From Basidiobolus meristosporus CBS 931.73 (lineage: Eukaryota > Basidiobolomycota > Basidiobolomycetes > Basidiobolales > Basidiobolaceae): a DNA stretch of 64,000 bases. A program made the position numbers and the translations under genes. Below, one piece after another: positions 47,186 through 60,607 of this stretch (position 1 is its first letter; every line of letters begins with the position of its first letter). The DNA lies in contig MCFE01000321.1 of the NCBI GenBank assembly GCA_002104905.1, positions 1 to 64,000 of the forward strand, written 5' to 3'. The notes below the pieces were generated by a model. That model was not told the DNA's origin. It did not search any database and worked only from the letters and a program-made list of their open reading frames with translations.

Positions 47186-47777
47186 TTTAAAAGATAGTGA
47201 AACTCGTGATGCGCAAGTAACGATTTAACTCTTAACGAGATACAAGACGCTTCAACACGAACGGGGCTGTTAGCGAAAATGGGAAGAGAGAATCAAGCAT
47301 CATGGTGCCTTTTTGTTCATGTCCCATTAACCATCCGGCACACTTCATTGGACGAAAAATTCCTCCATCCATTGGCTTCATCAACCCACTTTTTTTCTGG
47401 CTTCTTTTTTAATAGCCGTATGTGACCGGCTCAGTTTAGTAGGGCTTTGATTTGCTGATTAAAGACTTGGTAGTTTCAATCCTGCATTTATTAATATCAT
47501 CTACGCTGTATTTTTCTATCGTGATTATTCATTTTGTTGGTTTCAAAATGTTGCTTCAATGCTCATGAAGCTAATCCAAGCCAGTTGATTGGTGCCGAAA
47601 GTAAACAATCTACACAATTTGCACGAATCGCGAAAGTGGATAACTCTTCAATTATATAAACAACTCCAGGCGTGAAGACTTGCCTCGATAGTTCTGCGGT
47701 TCACATTCCACTTTTCGCGTCAATCGTTGTTCAATACACATATTAGTACTTTAGATATTATTACATTACATTCTTCC
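47186..47777. promoter_or_regulatory. Shared divergent promoter of P1 and the EF-hand/coiled-coil gene
   Basis: 592 bp without ORF. For the plus-strand gene a TATA box (TATATAAA, 47653-47660) lies about 120 bp before the ATG, framed by CGCGAAAGTGG (47629-47639) and its inverted partner CCACTTTTCGCG (47708-47719). Both contain CGCGAAA, the core bound by SBF/MBF-type (Swi4/Mbp1) cell-cycle factors. ATTGG (inverted CCAAT) occurs at about 47347 and 47588. The regulation is inferred. Confidence 0.5.
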
Positions 47778-50637
47778 ATGCCACTATTTCGTGCTGACAC
47801 CGGTCATCAAAGCCCAAATAGAAAGGTATCGTAGAATACAGGTCACACTCTCTCTAGATTCCTTACTTACCACTATACTAGATTATTCAGCTAGAGCGCG
47901 ATACCTCCACTACTCTACAAGACAATCTCGAAATAATTTTTACTCGTTTCGATTGCGCCAAAAAGGGCACCATTATTGCCGAAAATCTGTTCCCAATACT
48001 CGAACTATTTGAACGCGAACAAGGGATCTCACTGTTGGCTTCAGAGCCTAAGGATCTGCTAAACAAATTTTGCCAAAAAAACAGCCAGCTCGAGTTATCG
48101 GCAGAGGATTTACACCGACTTATATCAGAGCTATCTTCTCCCAGAAACGCCTGTTCTCCTGGTAGCTCACCAAGAAGCTCTACCCCTCAGCCCCATTCGG
48201 CTTTAGCGTTCACGCATCCACTGTCACCCCTCTCATCTCGAAGAAGAACCACACCGCTTATTTCGAAAGTTCTCAGTACCAAAAAAGTCGCCATTAGCAG
48301 CTTAAGGCGTAGAAGTTTATCCAATAGCGGATTTCCTACTAAGCTTTTCTTCGACGACGACGTGAAAAGTGCACCATCGAACCTAACGGAAGGTTCTCAC
48401 CCAAAAGTTGACGATATCAACACCGATTCTATTTTCTACAACCAAAACGGGTTCGAAGGTGATTCTGTACTTAGTTTTTGTTCACCTCTCCAGGTAACCT
48501 TGTTCATGCTGGTTTTAGATTGTTCAGAAGCTAATAGTGCCACTATTTGCATTTCGGTTTAGCTTGACATGATTGATAGTATCAAAACACCGAAATCAAC
48601 GCGTCACTCTCACAACAACAATGAGTCGTGGGGTAGACATACTATTGAAGCCAGCTCTTGGATTTCCTCTACTTCCGAGAATGAAAGTAGCTTTGAAAGA
48701 TCGAACGATGTTTATGCAGATCTTGAGGTGAATTAAAGTGTTGCAAATGTCGTACATATAACAAAATCTCATTTTCAGTATTAATTATTAATAGATACAA
48801 GCAGTCAGTCCTTCACAGCATCACCAACTCCACAAGATGACTGCTAGCTTGAATAGACGACTGCTTCAAGCAGAGAAAAATCTGAATCTTACAGTTCACC
48901 AACACGAGGAACAAATTAGTGATTTACAAACCCGTATCGATGAAATGCAGAAGGAACTGATACTGAAAAGAAGAGATATCCAGGAGTTGAAGGGTCGTGA
49001 AAAAACCCATTTAGCACAAATAAGCTTGGTAAGTAATTCATCATCCTAAGCAAGCTTAGATCTCTTTTTCACCCTTGTCGCGTAGCTTGAATCCGAAGTT
49101 GTTTCTGTAACTCGGCGCTTATCCGACCATCAAAATTCATATGGTGACCTCAAGAGGCAATGCGAAGAAAAAAGAAGTAAGCTAGTATCTTACATATTTC
49201 TTTAATCACGAAAATAATGGCTGATATATCGCTCCTTTATAGACGAGAATGAGAAGCTTCAGCAACAAATAAAAGTACAAGAGGAAGAATTATGTAATGT
49301 GGAGATGGAGCTCCAAACATTTGCATCAAAACAGGAAAAAGTAGTGTGCACACCAATCGATCTTTGCCGATGTAAATTCTCACATTTTCCGAAAGTTCCA
49401 GGATGAACGGGTTGCTCTTGAAAAGCATATTGCTCGACTTGAGCACGAGATCCTATTTGCCCAAACACTTGAGACAGAAGTCAACGAGCTTCAACAAGAC
49501 AATCAACATCTTAGAGGTGTCATCGAAGGTTTACGTAAGGACCTTGACGAAACCAGGAAAAGTGTTCGTGGCAATTCTGTTGGAGAACATTTAGTCTACA
49601 GGAATCACCCAAGCCAGGTAGATATTTCATTGCAACTGCTATTAAAGAGGGATAGTATCCTAAGCATCGTTTTTCGATTAGAATTTGTTTTCTGAACTGG
49701 CGCTACAAGACCAAGATATTGATGCTCAGATTGTTCCGAATTCTGATCAAAACGAAAATAACGATGCAAATGTAAGTGTTTCTGAGTTGACCTGGTGATT
49801 GGCGTATCTCTCTGATCCTTGAATGGTTTCCAGGAGCAATGCAAACATATTGAGGGCTTACTTGAGGAAAATCATTTCTTCAAATCCCAAGTAGACATTG
49901 CTACGCAAAAATGGATGGATGGTGAGTTACAACGTAGCAGAAATCCTTTACTCTTACAGTGTTTACTTACAATACACATTCTAGCAATGAGTCAATTACA
50001 GCAAGCGAAAGCCTCGGTCAGAGAGGAGAAAGAACTGCTTTTGGCAGAAATTGAACGTCTTCGAAACTCGCAAGTGTCTGTGTCCGACAAAGATACACAA
50101 TGTGATATCCTTTCGGCGACTAGTTCATCGTCGGATGCATTTCCCCAGTGTGACTGTTCTATACTCGACCATGGTTTATCAGAAGTCGAAGTAGGAAGTG
50201 CAGAGTCAACACCTCCACATAAGAAGCTCTTGGATAACGAACACCAGAATGTACCAAAAGATTGTGACATTGAGTTACTCAATCCAAATGCCAGTTTGAA
50301 AACATCCATGCCCCGAGGTCGCCACTGCCACCTTTCTTCCCAGGAGAAGAATAAGAGTAAAGAAGCTACTTCTAGAGCACTAGGAAGAAGACCTTGGTTC
50401 AGTAGCATCATGTTGTATATCTTAATATCCATACTAGTTATCTTCTTCGCCCGAGCTCTTGCAAGAATTCCTTCCGATGCCGTAAATTTTGAGCCTAGAG
50501 GTGTCTCCATAGATTTACACCCTGTTACTTCAGGGTTAAAACGGTTTTATCATGCATGCACCAGAACGCCAGCGTTTGCCGCCGAATGGTTAAACCTATT
50601 TGGCGAAGACAATGAAGCCTTCCAAATTCCAACTTGA
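47778..50637 (+). CDS. EF-hand-like, coiled-coil protein with C-terminal TM anchor (possible KASH/LINC protein)
   Basis: Ten exons: 47778-47825, 47882-48493, 48563-48727, 48795-49028, 49086-49176, 49243-49340, 49402-49617, 49682-49771, 49834-49921 and 49985-50637. They join in frame to 764 residues. Seen: an EF-hand-like helical region near residues 20-95 (IFTRFDCAKKGTI...), a Ser/Arg-rich linker, coiled coils from about 285 to 560 with heptads, a second Ser-rich linker, one TM segment (WFSSIMLYILISILVIFFA, about 684-702) and a tail of about 60 residues ending FQIPT. This layout resembles KASH5-type and fungal Kms-type outer-nuclear-envelope proteins, but the tail lacks the classic PPPX end, so the identity is inference. 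A golgin-type tail-anchored protein is the alternative. AATAAA follows at about 50767. Confidence 0.7.
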
Positions 50638-51412
50638 GCAGTCGTATTCTTGACCTTCCCTGGTGGAGTAAAAAGGGCTTGAATAGCATGCGTACATATA
50701 TATATATATCCTTTGTTTTCTTTTGTATGTTCTTGGTTTCTTATGTTATAATTGTTTATAGCAGGTAAATAAACAACAATGCTTTGATAAAGTTTGGCGG
50801 TCACAGCTACTATTCTTGATCAAGATAATCGGGAGCTAGACCTCATTCCATGGAATACAGTATAGATAACGCAACAGCCGGATGGTCATATAATTCGTGT
50901 AACAAATTCAGCGAATGTGCAACATTTTCTCAGCATCAAACCAATTTCAACACACCTGGCGGATCCACATTGATCTGTTGACAAATGAACTCAGTCTCTC
51001 ATGTTCTACCAGTACCCACCAGTACCCACCAGTACCCTTCTAACTAAATAGCGTGATGGAGTTAGTTGGGATTCCTTCCTTTTTAAGCAGGTGGCTATCC
51101 ATATTATTGATGGATTGTAGTTAACCGTACCGTTTAATGCACTGAATATGCGCTGATTCAAGCCCCAATTCGTTATTTATTTCAAAGGTTGGATAGATTA
51201 TAATCGACTTGATAGGAGAGGGGGCAGTATTGCTTAGGGATAATAGTAGGCTTTCTTTCGAAAAACACCTATCTTTTATTGTGTCCTCACAACACTTTTC
51301 TCAGCCAGGGTTTGATAATAACCCTCTCATAGAACTTTGCAAAGAATACCATCGTTGTATTCCATCCTTCAAACTACTTTATTTATTCCAACTGCTCCAC
51401 TACACATCATCC
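50638..51412. other. Intergenic; Rom2-like gene promoter region
   Basis: Contains a TATATATATA run at 50695-50709, a poly(A) signal for the upstream gene near 50767, and three tandem copies of the 10-bp unit AGTACCCACC at 51011-51037. The open frame at 51209 that runs into the gene is probably 5' UTR. Confidence 0.5.
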
Positions 51413-54400
51413 ATGATGAGTAGACATGAGCCATATCCGGCCACCGAAGGCCCGCGAATCCCCTTATTAAAAGACTACCATTTTGGCGAATCCCTAGAGT
51501 CTCACATAACTGCTGAGCCCTTGGAACAGCCAGTGGGTAGCGGGGATTCGTTGTCTTGTCTTGACCAGAGCGGCGAGTTTGCTGCTTATGGATTCCCGCA
51601 GACCAGGGAGTCCACCTCCAGCACGGGTCGTATCATAAGTGGCAAGCATCTGGGTAGACTTTATCCTAGTCTTAGCGGGAGAGGTTAGGATGCACTATTG
51701 TTGCTTCAGTGGCGTTTGCTTACCGTTAATATCATACGTTAATGTAGAGAGTACCTTGCGGCCACCCGCTCGTGGCCAACACATCAGAAGTAATTCAGAC
51801 GGGGAATTCACCAGGCTGTCTCGCACCAGCGAAACCATGAGCATCCCAAAGAAAAAGGTGGTCATTTACCCTGCACTACTATCAAGAGTCGCCGAGGTAT
51901 TTCGGGAGAAGATTGTGTTGCAAAACCATGTTAAGGATTCACTAGAGTACAAAAATTGCTTTACCGGACGGGAGGCAGTTGTAAGTGGTATTCCAAGCGC
52001 AGCGTCCTTGAGACGTCTTCCCCTATGCTAAGCGGACTGACCTGGACTGCATTTTAGGATATAATTTGCTATATCATCCGGAACAGCGACCGAAATCTCG
52101 CCCTGCTCTTGGGCCGTGCGCTAGATGCACAGAAGATGTTTCACGATGTCACGTACGAGCACAGACTTAGGGATAGTTTGAACGAGTTGTATATGTTTGA
52201 CGAGTTGATCTCCACTTCATACGATGAAGCCGAGTCAGATAGGAACTCGCTGAGCCCGGAGGACACTGCATCCGAACCACCAGTCAATGGTGTATTCACA
52301 CTGCTAGCCAGTTGCTACTCCCCAACGTGCTCTCGAGACAGACTATGCTACAGTATTGCTTGCCCAAGACGGCTAGAGCAGGTATTGCTCATGAGAACAG
52401 AATTGCTCGTCATACACCCAGCTCTAACATCCAACCCAAACCATAGCAAGCAAGGTTAAATATGACGCCCAGTGCTGGTCTTAAACGAACGGAAAGCCGT
52501 TCTTCACTCCAAGATAAGCAGGTAAGAGTTCTACTCTGTGCATCTCCTTGATAGGGCCGGTTGTCAACATCATCCTGTAGGAGCAGCAGGATTTTTGGAT
52601 CAACTCCGTCCCCAAAGAGATAGTGGATTCGGTCTCGAAGGAAGAGCAGAAGAGACAGGAGATTATTTTCGAGGTGATCTACACCGAGAGAGACTTTGTC
52701 CGAGACCTTGAGATCCTCAACGAGGTATGCTGTGTTGTGGTTGGTATGGTTGCTGAATGCCATCAACTCACCAGATTCTGTAGCTCTACATGGCTCCCCT
52801 GATGTATGGCAGTGTGATAGAGGAGACTCGAAGGGAGAGCTTTGGCCGGGAGGTTTTCTTCAATGTAATGGAGGTGTATTCGGTGGGGTCCAAGTTGAGT
52901 GATGATCTCATCAAAAGGCAAAACGAGAGAGCGGTTGTGGAGCGGATCGGTGATGTCTTCCTCAAACACGTCGGGAACTTCAAACCCTTCGTCAGTTACG
53001 GTGCGCACCAGATTTACTCGAAGCATTGCCTAGAGCTGGAGTCCAAGCGTAACCACCGGCTAGCTAAGTTCTTGGAGGTAAGTTCGACCTTGTGTTGGAT
53101 GGTGTACGGTTGTTGAACTTGGGCCACTTCAGGAAAGAGAGCGTTTACCAGAGTCTCGAAAGCTGCCCATCTATAGCTTTTTGGGAAGACCAACCACAAG
53201 GCTGGGCCGGTACCCTCTGCTGCTGGAAGCCGTGATCAAACATACTCCCGATGGCCATCCTGATAAGCGCGATCTACCGATCGTTATCGAGGCCATCAAG
53301 GAGTTGTTGTCCCAGGTGAATACGGAGACCGGTCGCGCGGACAACAAGCTCCGTCTGACCAAGCTAAACGACGCCCTCTTTAGCAAGAACGGCGATATCA
53401 AGGTTGGGTCCGAGGGTTTGTTCCACCGTGCTTCTAGACAACTAATGCGCGTGTTCATTTAAGGAGTTGAGGCTGCTGGACGAAAACCGACAACTGATCA
53501 GAGATGGGCCGATCAAGAAGCGTTCAGGTGTGGAGCAAGTGGAGCTGACCATGTTCCTGTTTGACCATGCGCTCCTGCTTACCAAAAAGAAGAAGACCAA
53601 GGACTCGGACTTTTACGAATACAAAGTCCACAAGAAGGTAAGGGCGCTTCGTTGCAGAGCCTTGTTTGCATGGACACTTGATTGAATGTGTCTTCCTAGC
53701 CAATCCCTCTAGAGCTCCTCGCTCTATCCTCCACGGACGAGGTGCTTCCTCGAGTGGTCACAAGGCGTTCCAGCGCCGTCTTGGGCCACTTGCCTGGAGC
53801 AGCCACGCCCAAGTACATCTCGGATATCGGCAAAGGAGGATATCCGCTAACCATCACCCACCTCGGGAAAAACGGGGGTAGCCACACCCTCTATGCCGCG
53901 AGCCAAGCAGACTTGCAGATGTGGAAAGAGAGGATCGAGCAACAGCGAGCCTTGATAGCCGAGAAGAAGATGAAGTTCGAGCTGGACGTGCTGACCGACA
54001 TCACCTTCACCACCACCAACAGAGTAACCTGCTCCGCGGTCGTCGGTAAGTGGCACACACCCTCCTCCCAGGTGCATTTCTAAACAACCCTCTGCCTCAG
54101 ACTTCAGCAAGACCATCGTGATTGGGGCCGAAGACGGCATATACGCAGGGATCGAGGGGTCCCGAAAAAGTTTCAAGAAGATCATCGAGATTGAAAGAGT
54201 GTCACAGATCGCTGTGTTGGAGAGTTACAACATCCTACTTGTGTTAGCAGGTAATGTCAACTGAGGCTTGCCGGCGATGGTCGAATGGTTGCTAATCCAC
54301 CATTGCCTGGTCCAGACAAGGTACTTGTCACCTTCCCCCTGGCGACGCTAGATTCCATGGAGTTGGTGAGCATCAAGCGTGCGCGTAAGATTAGTTCCCA

Positions 54401-55342
54401 CGTCAGCTTCTTCAAGGTCGGCGTCTGTCTTGGAAAAACGTTGGTTTGCGTGGTGAAGTCCACCGCGCTTTCCTCCACAATCAAGACGTACGAGCCGATC
54501 CCTGTAGACACCACCAAGAAGAAGAGTTCTCTGGGGAAACTATTGATCCGAAGCAGTGGGGACGGGATGAAGGTGTATAAGGTAAACGGCTTCGCACTGT
54601 GCCCTTGGGATCGCCGTGGTCACTCACCCGTCTACGCAGGAATTTTACATCCCCACGGAGTCGTCCTCGGTCCATTTCCTGAGATCCAAGCTGTGTGTTG
54701 GGTGTACCAAGGGTTTTGAGATTGTGGATCTGGAATCGCTCAATACTCAAGGTTCGTTGCACTGTGACCGCGGTAGCCGAGTGGTACTTACGCGCATCCA
54801 CCTGTAGATTTGTTAGACCCAGCCGATGAAAACCTCAACTTCGTTCTGAAGCGCGAGAACATCAGACCTATCAGCATCTTCAGAATCCGGGACGGGGATT
54901 TCCTGCTGTGTTACGACGGTAAAGTGAATTCTGACATCGACCGAGGCCCATCTAACATCCGATATCCCCACCAGAATTCGCCTTCTACGTCAACAAAAAT
55001 GGCCGAAGATCACGACCCAACTTCATCATCAACTGGGAGGGTGCCCCATCCGCCTTTGGTACGGCCGCTTGTTCCCCTCACTCACACGGCTGTGACTAAC
55101 CTTTCCTCGTTGTAGCGCTGCAATACCCCTATGCCATCGCATTCGATCCGTCGTTCATCGAGATCCGACATATCGAAACCGGTGAGCTTGCGCAGGTGAT
55201 TGTCGCCAAGAACCTGCGTCCACTTTGTATCGAGAGCAACACGGTTCATTGTGTGGCCGATTCGATTCTCGACTACCAGAGTGTGTCGCAGCTCAAGCTG
55301 CGAAACGAGGAATCGCCTGACGTCCCGGTGAACGGAAGATAG
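51413..55342 (+). CDS. ROM2: Rho1 guanine-nucleotide exchange factor, Rom1/Rom2 type
   Basis: Fifteen exons: 51413-51683, 51748-51980, 52058-52381, 52447-52521, 52581-52724, 52784-53077, 53133-53402, 53464-53637, 53700-54045, 54101-54250, 54316-54581, 54640-54751, 54808-54918, 54975-55058 and 55116-55342. All junctions keep frame; 1026 residues. It should activate Rho1 at the plasma membrane for cell-wall integrity and polarised growth. Domain order: disordered N-terminus; DEP about 115-210 (NLALLLGRALDAQKMFHDVT); DH about 312-525 (EVIYTERDFVRDLEIL, LLLEAVIKHTP); PH about 545-695; CNH about 710-1000 (IVIGAEDGIYAG, NFIINWEG). The DEP-DH-PH-CNH order is the fungal Rom2/Rgf pattern, though length is shorter than yeast Rom2. 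A second ATG follows directly (51416); either may start. Confidence 0.92.
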
Positions 55343-55876
55343 GCCATGCGGGTCGGGTCGCCAATGTACATCTCGGTCGAACTTAATTACCTCCCCATCT
55401 CTCTCCACCCGTTAATCTGCTTGCGTTCATTGTATTTTTCCCTGACCTCACCTCTCCGTTTATCGACACACATTGCAATGTTTCCACAGGCCTTTCATAT
55501 CCTTGATAACCTAGATGCTCAACACACACACACACACAAATGATATCTCTCCCTTGTTGCATAGCACTTAGAAATCTGACTAAAACCGTATCCAAACAAC
55601 TTCCATCTCGTTCCCCCCCCCCGACCGTGTGTCACGTGATATCACGAGGGTAGCGCGGTCGAGAGTTAAAAAAAATGGACGAAAGCAGTCCTCGAAGGGG
55701 ATGAAAATGAGAATCATAAAAAAAAACGGACCGAACTGATCAACCACGGCACCAATATCAATCACCGTAAGACTCGTCAATCGGGTCAAGGCAACCCAAC
55801 AAGTGCGTTCGCATACCAAACCAAAGCCAAGGCCGAAACCGCGCAACCCGTCACCCCCCTTCCAAACGACCACAGC
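55343..55876. other. Intergenic; CMS1 promoter
   Basis: Contains a CA dinucleotide run at about 55518-55538 and a C8 tract near 55614-55622. No gene recognised. Confidence 0.45.
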
Positions 55877-57013
55877 ATGTCCAAGTTAACGTCCGCCGAT
55901 TCGCTGGAAGACGACTTCTACCTGTCCGGCTCTGGCAGCGAGCCCGAGTTGGACGAGACCACGGAGCCAACCGAGGACGTCTCCGACGACGAGGAGCAAG
56001 ACGTCCCGACCGAGACGAAAAAGAGAAAGGTGGAGGCGAAGGAGGAGCCGAAGAAGGCCAAAAAAGCAAAGGTACACCTCGGGAAGGACCGTCCCCCCCA
56101 CCACCACCACCATCACCACCCCGACCACTAACCCGCTTGCTTGACCAATATTAGAAACCCAAGAAGGCGTACGCGCTCGAGGTGGAGTTTGGTCACATGT
56201 CCGCCGGCGAGCAGGCGAAATACTACTTCGAGAAGCAGAGGGACTGCCGGTCGAAGCTGTCGGAACTCGAGCTGCAGGAGTTGGAGTTTGACGGTAAGCA
56301 CACGTGGGAGACGGATCGGCGAGGAGGAGGTTTGGCACTCAACTGAGAGACTTCGTATTCTAGAGAGCTGTTTCGTCGACACCCGGGAATTCGAATTGGA
56401 GCACACGCTGGAGAACATGACCAAGGTGCTGCAGAAGAGTGAGTGACCAAGTGGAAGTGGTTGAACCCGCCAACGTCGTACTTTGCTAACCCCCATCCCC
56501 TCATAGTCATCCCTAGTTACAAGGCCAGACTGGTGAGAAAGCCCGCCAAGAAGGGGGCCCCTTCTCTGATCATCATCTGTAGCTCGGCCATCAGAGCGGT
56601 GGATCTTTGCAGGTTAGTCAGTTTTCGAACTTCGGGCAACAGTCGGGAAAGTAGACGAACCCTCCTCCTAACCCACTCCCCCCCTTCACAGAGCGGTCAA
56701 GGAGCTCACCAAGACCTGTCCGGTGGGAAAGCTCTTCGCCAAGCACAAGAAGTTGGCGGAGCAGATCTCGTTCCTGAAGGCGTTCGACTTCAACATCGCC
56801 ATCGGCACGCCCAACCGTATCATGAAGATACTGGAGGACTCGGACGCGCTCGACCTGGAGCGTCTGGAGTTGTGTCTCATCGATTGCCACCGGGACCAGA
56901 AGGAGCGCACGATCTTCGATATCCCCGAGTGTCGTGGGGACCTCTTCACCCTCCTCGGGAACCACCTCACCCCGCGATTCAAGGCGGACCAGACGAAGCT
57001 GGTGTTCTATTGA
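55877..57013 (+). CDS. CMS1: Cms1-family ribosome biogenesis protein
   Basis: Five exons: 55877-56071, 56155-56293, 56364-56438, 56507-56612 and 56692-57013; 213 residues in frame. Cms1 proteins are nucle(ol)ar factors linked to the small-subunit processome and look like a fragment of a DEAD-box helicase fold without the ATPase motifs. Seen: acidic Ser/Glu-rich N-terminus, Lys-rich block (KKRKVEAKEEPKKAKKAK) that can act as nuclear signal, SLIIICSSAIRAVDLCR, GTPNRIMKILE at about 145-155 and a C-terminal DCHRDQKERTIFDIPE block. Introns are 70-83 bp; the first contains a C/A-rich run. It converges on the proteasome gene, stops 207 bp apart; AATAAA at about 57093 and a GGGAGA microsatellite at 57135-57184 lie between. 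Confidence 0.85.
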
Positions 57014-57220
57014 TAGGGTGGGGCGTGGAGTGGTGGCAACGGTGGGCGATAGAGATATGTGTACATATACCGGCGCACCCAATGCTTTTCATCAATAAAA
57101 AATGGTCGCATTTATTTCGACGAGTTGGATTGAAGGGAGAGGGGGGGAATAGATGGAGGGGGAGAGGGAGAGGGAGAGGGAGAAAGCCTCTCGAAATTAA
57201 ACGTGCACGAAATCCATAGA

Positions 57221-58200
<980 letters not shown>

Positions 58201-58425
58201 CTAAGGGAGACCACCCAGCCAGATAGTAATTGATATGGAATTGGAAATTTTGGTTGCGTAATGGTATGCCGTCCTGCGGGTGTGGAGATCTAGCATGTTT
58301 ACGTCGATTCCCATGACGCAATCCGGGGGTTGGTGGTTAGATTTCAACATGAATAGGGAAATTCTGCATAAATGGGAGATGGATTCAATTTATTGCTCGG
58401 TGGAATCATACAACACATGTGGAAA

Positions 58426-60607
58426 TCACAGTTTGGGCTCTGGGTTGGACATCCAACCGAACTCGAGCTTCTTCTTGCCTCCGGGCTTGATCATCACATT
58501 GACGACCGACAGCTTCTCCGTCTCGTTGAGCGCCTGCTGGACGGCACTGCCGAGCTCCTCTGGGGTGCGCACAAAATACCCCTTGCCACCAACCGCATCC
58601 GCAATCATGTCGTATCGAGTCTCGGGCAGCAATGCCGTGGGTGGCAGGCTCTCGATGGGAGTTTTGTTGAATTCCCCATGATCCAAGCCGTGGTAGATCC
58701 CGTTGTTGTTCACCACAATGATCACCAGAGGAAGCTTAGCACGGGCTGCGGTTTCAAGTTCCATGGCACTACATGATGGTGAATAATGAGTCAGAGATAC
58801 GATGAGGAGAATGTCCCACCAAGAACCCCTGTACTAACCTGAATCCAAATGCGGAGTCACCTACGATGGCAACCACTTTTCTGTTGGTGTGGAACATTTG
58901 CGCGGCGACCGAGAAGCCCATGCCCACTCCCATGGTGGCGAAAGTGCCGGCGTCGAGTCTCAGACGTGGACTGTACATGTCGAAAACGGTTCTCGCTATG
59001 TCCATGGTGTTCGCGCCTTCACTTACAATCACCACGTCCTCCGGTAGCCTTTGCTTGATCTCGGAGAAGACTCGATGGTATGACATGGGGATGGAGTCGT
59101 CTTTGTAGCGCTTCTCATTGGACTCCGTGTTGGCGTGGATCTTTGCCTTCAGCTCCTTCAGGTATGGGCTCTGCTGAGAATACTGATAGCCCTTTAGGCC
59201 CTCGGCGAGTTGGCTGACAACGAGGGAGATGTCTCCCACCAGCGGAAGTGTCTCGCGATTGTTGCGGATCTCTTCTGGACAAATATCCACTTGGATGATT
59301 TTGCAATCCTTGTGGATTCTTGGGGACATGCCGAAATGTAGAATCCAGTTGAGTCTAGCGCCAAGAAGCACAATGGCATCTGCCTTGGCAAGAGCTTTGG
59401 AACGGGCAGCAGCAACACACAGAGGATGTGTGTCCGAAACAACTCCTTTGCCCATAGGAGTGGGAAGGAAAGGAAGACCGGTGGAGTCAATAAGATGATT
59501 GATCTCTTTCTCGCTTCTTGCGTAAGCTGCACCCTTGCCAACAATAATAAGTGGATTCTTGGCGGTTCTCAACACTTGCACAGCAACTTCAACGTCACGA
59601 GGGTCCGCTTGGTACTTGGGAGCCTCGGGAACCTGGCGATGAATGGAGACCTTTCTGGAGGTAGCCCCTTGAATGTAGTCGCCAGGCAGATCAATATAGC
59701 ATGGGCCTGGTCTTCCATAAGTGGCTGTTCTGAATGCCTTCTCGACAACGAATGGAATCTGCTCGATGCTTCCGGGACGTGCTGCATATCTGAATGAAAT
59801 TTAATGAATTTATTTTCCGGAGATTGGGTGGCTGATACCCATGCATGACTTACTTGGTGTATTGACGGCATGCCTCGACTTGTCGGAGTTCCTGGAATCC
59901 ACCCATATCTTCCTATTGCAACGTCAGTCTCAAGAAAGAATCTACCCAGCCTGAGAATGCCCCTTACCTGAGTGGTGTCACTGGAGCCACTGATCAATAC
60001 CATGGGCTGTGAGAACACAAAAAATAGTTAGCACAACCAACACACAGGATTCTGGTCGCAGTTGAAAAGACATACCCAGCAATTTACTTGAGCATTACCC
60101 AGTCCGGCAAGACCTACACAGAAAGGTTAACATCAAGAGATCCGTAACGCGCACAGCAGAATTCCGCCATACCATGGATGACACCCGGGCCAGAAACAGT
60201 TAGACAGACCTAGAAAGTGGAAGGGAGAAGCTTAGCCTTATGTCACTACGTTTGAATCAACCTTCTCTGTGCTTACACCAGGGCGGCCGGTAAGAAAGCC
60301 TGAAGAACATCAGTTAGGGAGACGTCGCTCAACAAACCACAAGTTCACCTACCCCAAGCACCGGCAGCGTAACTGGCGGACTGTTCGTTTCGGAAACCGA
60401 TAAACTTGATCCAACCTCGGTTAAAGCCTCGGCAACCTACGTAGTCCTGTAAGCAAGGTACACTCCTCATTCCAAGTTCGTTCGTTCAAGATAGAGTACC
60501 TCCACCACGGGGATCCCGACAATTCCAAACACCACCGTCACTCCCTGTTCCTTAAGGCACTCTGCAAGGAGCTTGGCGCCGACTGTTTTCTCCTGTATGA
60601 TAGACAT
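58426..60607 (-). CDS. HACL1: 2-hydroxyacyl-CoA lyase (ThDP enzyme, peroxisomal)
   Basis: Nine exons: 60500-60607, 60353-60446, 60277-60299, 60173-60209, 60076-60113, 59968-60006, 59854-59912, 58839-59789 and 58426-58768; 563 residues. It cleaves 2-hydroxyacyl-CoA to formyl-CoA and an aldehyde (alpha-oxidation); the related oxalyl-CoA decarboxylase is the alternative. Seen: FGIVGIPV, the activating Glu in FRNEQSASYAAG (E57), VSGPGVIHG, ISGSSDTTQ, the ThDP site GDSAFGFS (443-450) with NNN at 470-472, and a C-terminal PKL resembling a PTS1 signal. Exons 3-6 are only 23-39 nt. The exon 2 acceptor giving an open frame (60446) yields DYVGCRG where the family has a V-A-E-A-like helix; see findings. 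Confidence 0.88.

Noticed and set aside
54765-54807. tRNA A-box-like sequence (TAGCCGAGTGG) in an intron of the RhoGEF
   Set aside because: No B box or cloverleaf follows; the stretch ends at a functional splice acceptor.
56443-57219. 258-codon open frame overlapping CMS1
   Set aside because: It crosses CMS1 introns in another frame and carries no domain; GC-rich codon use of CMS1 creates long shadow frames.
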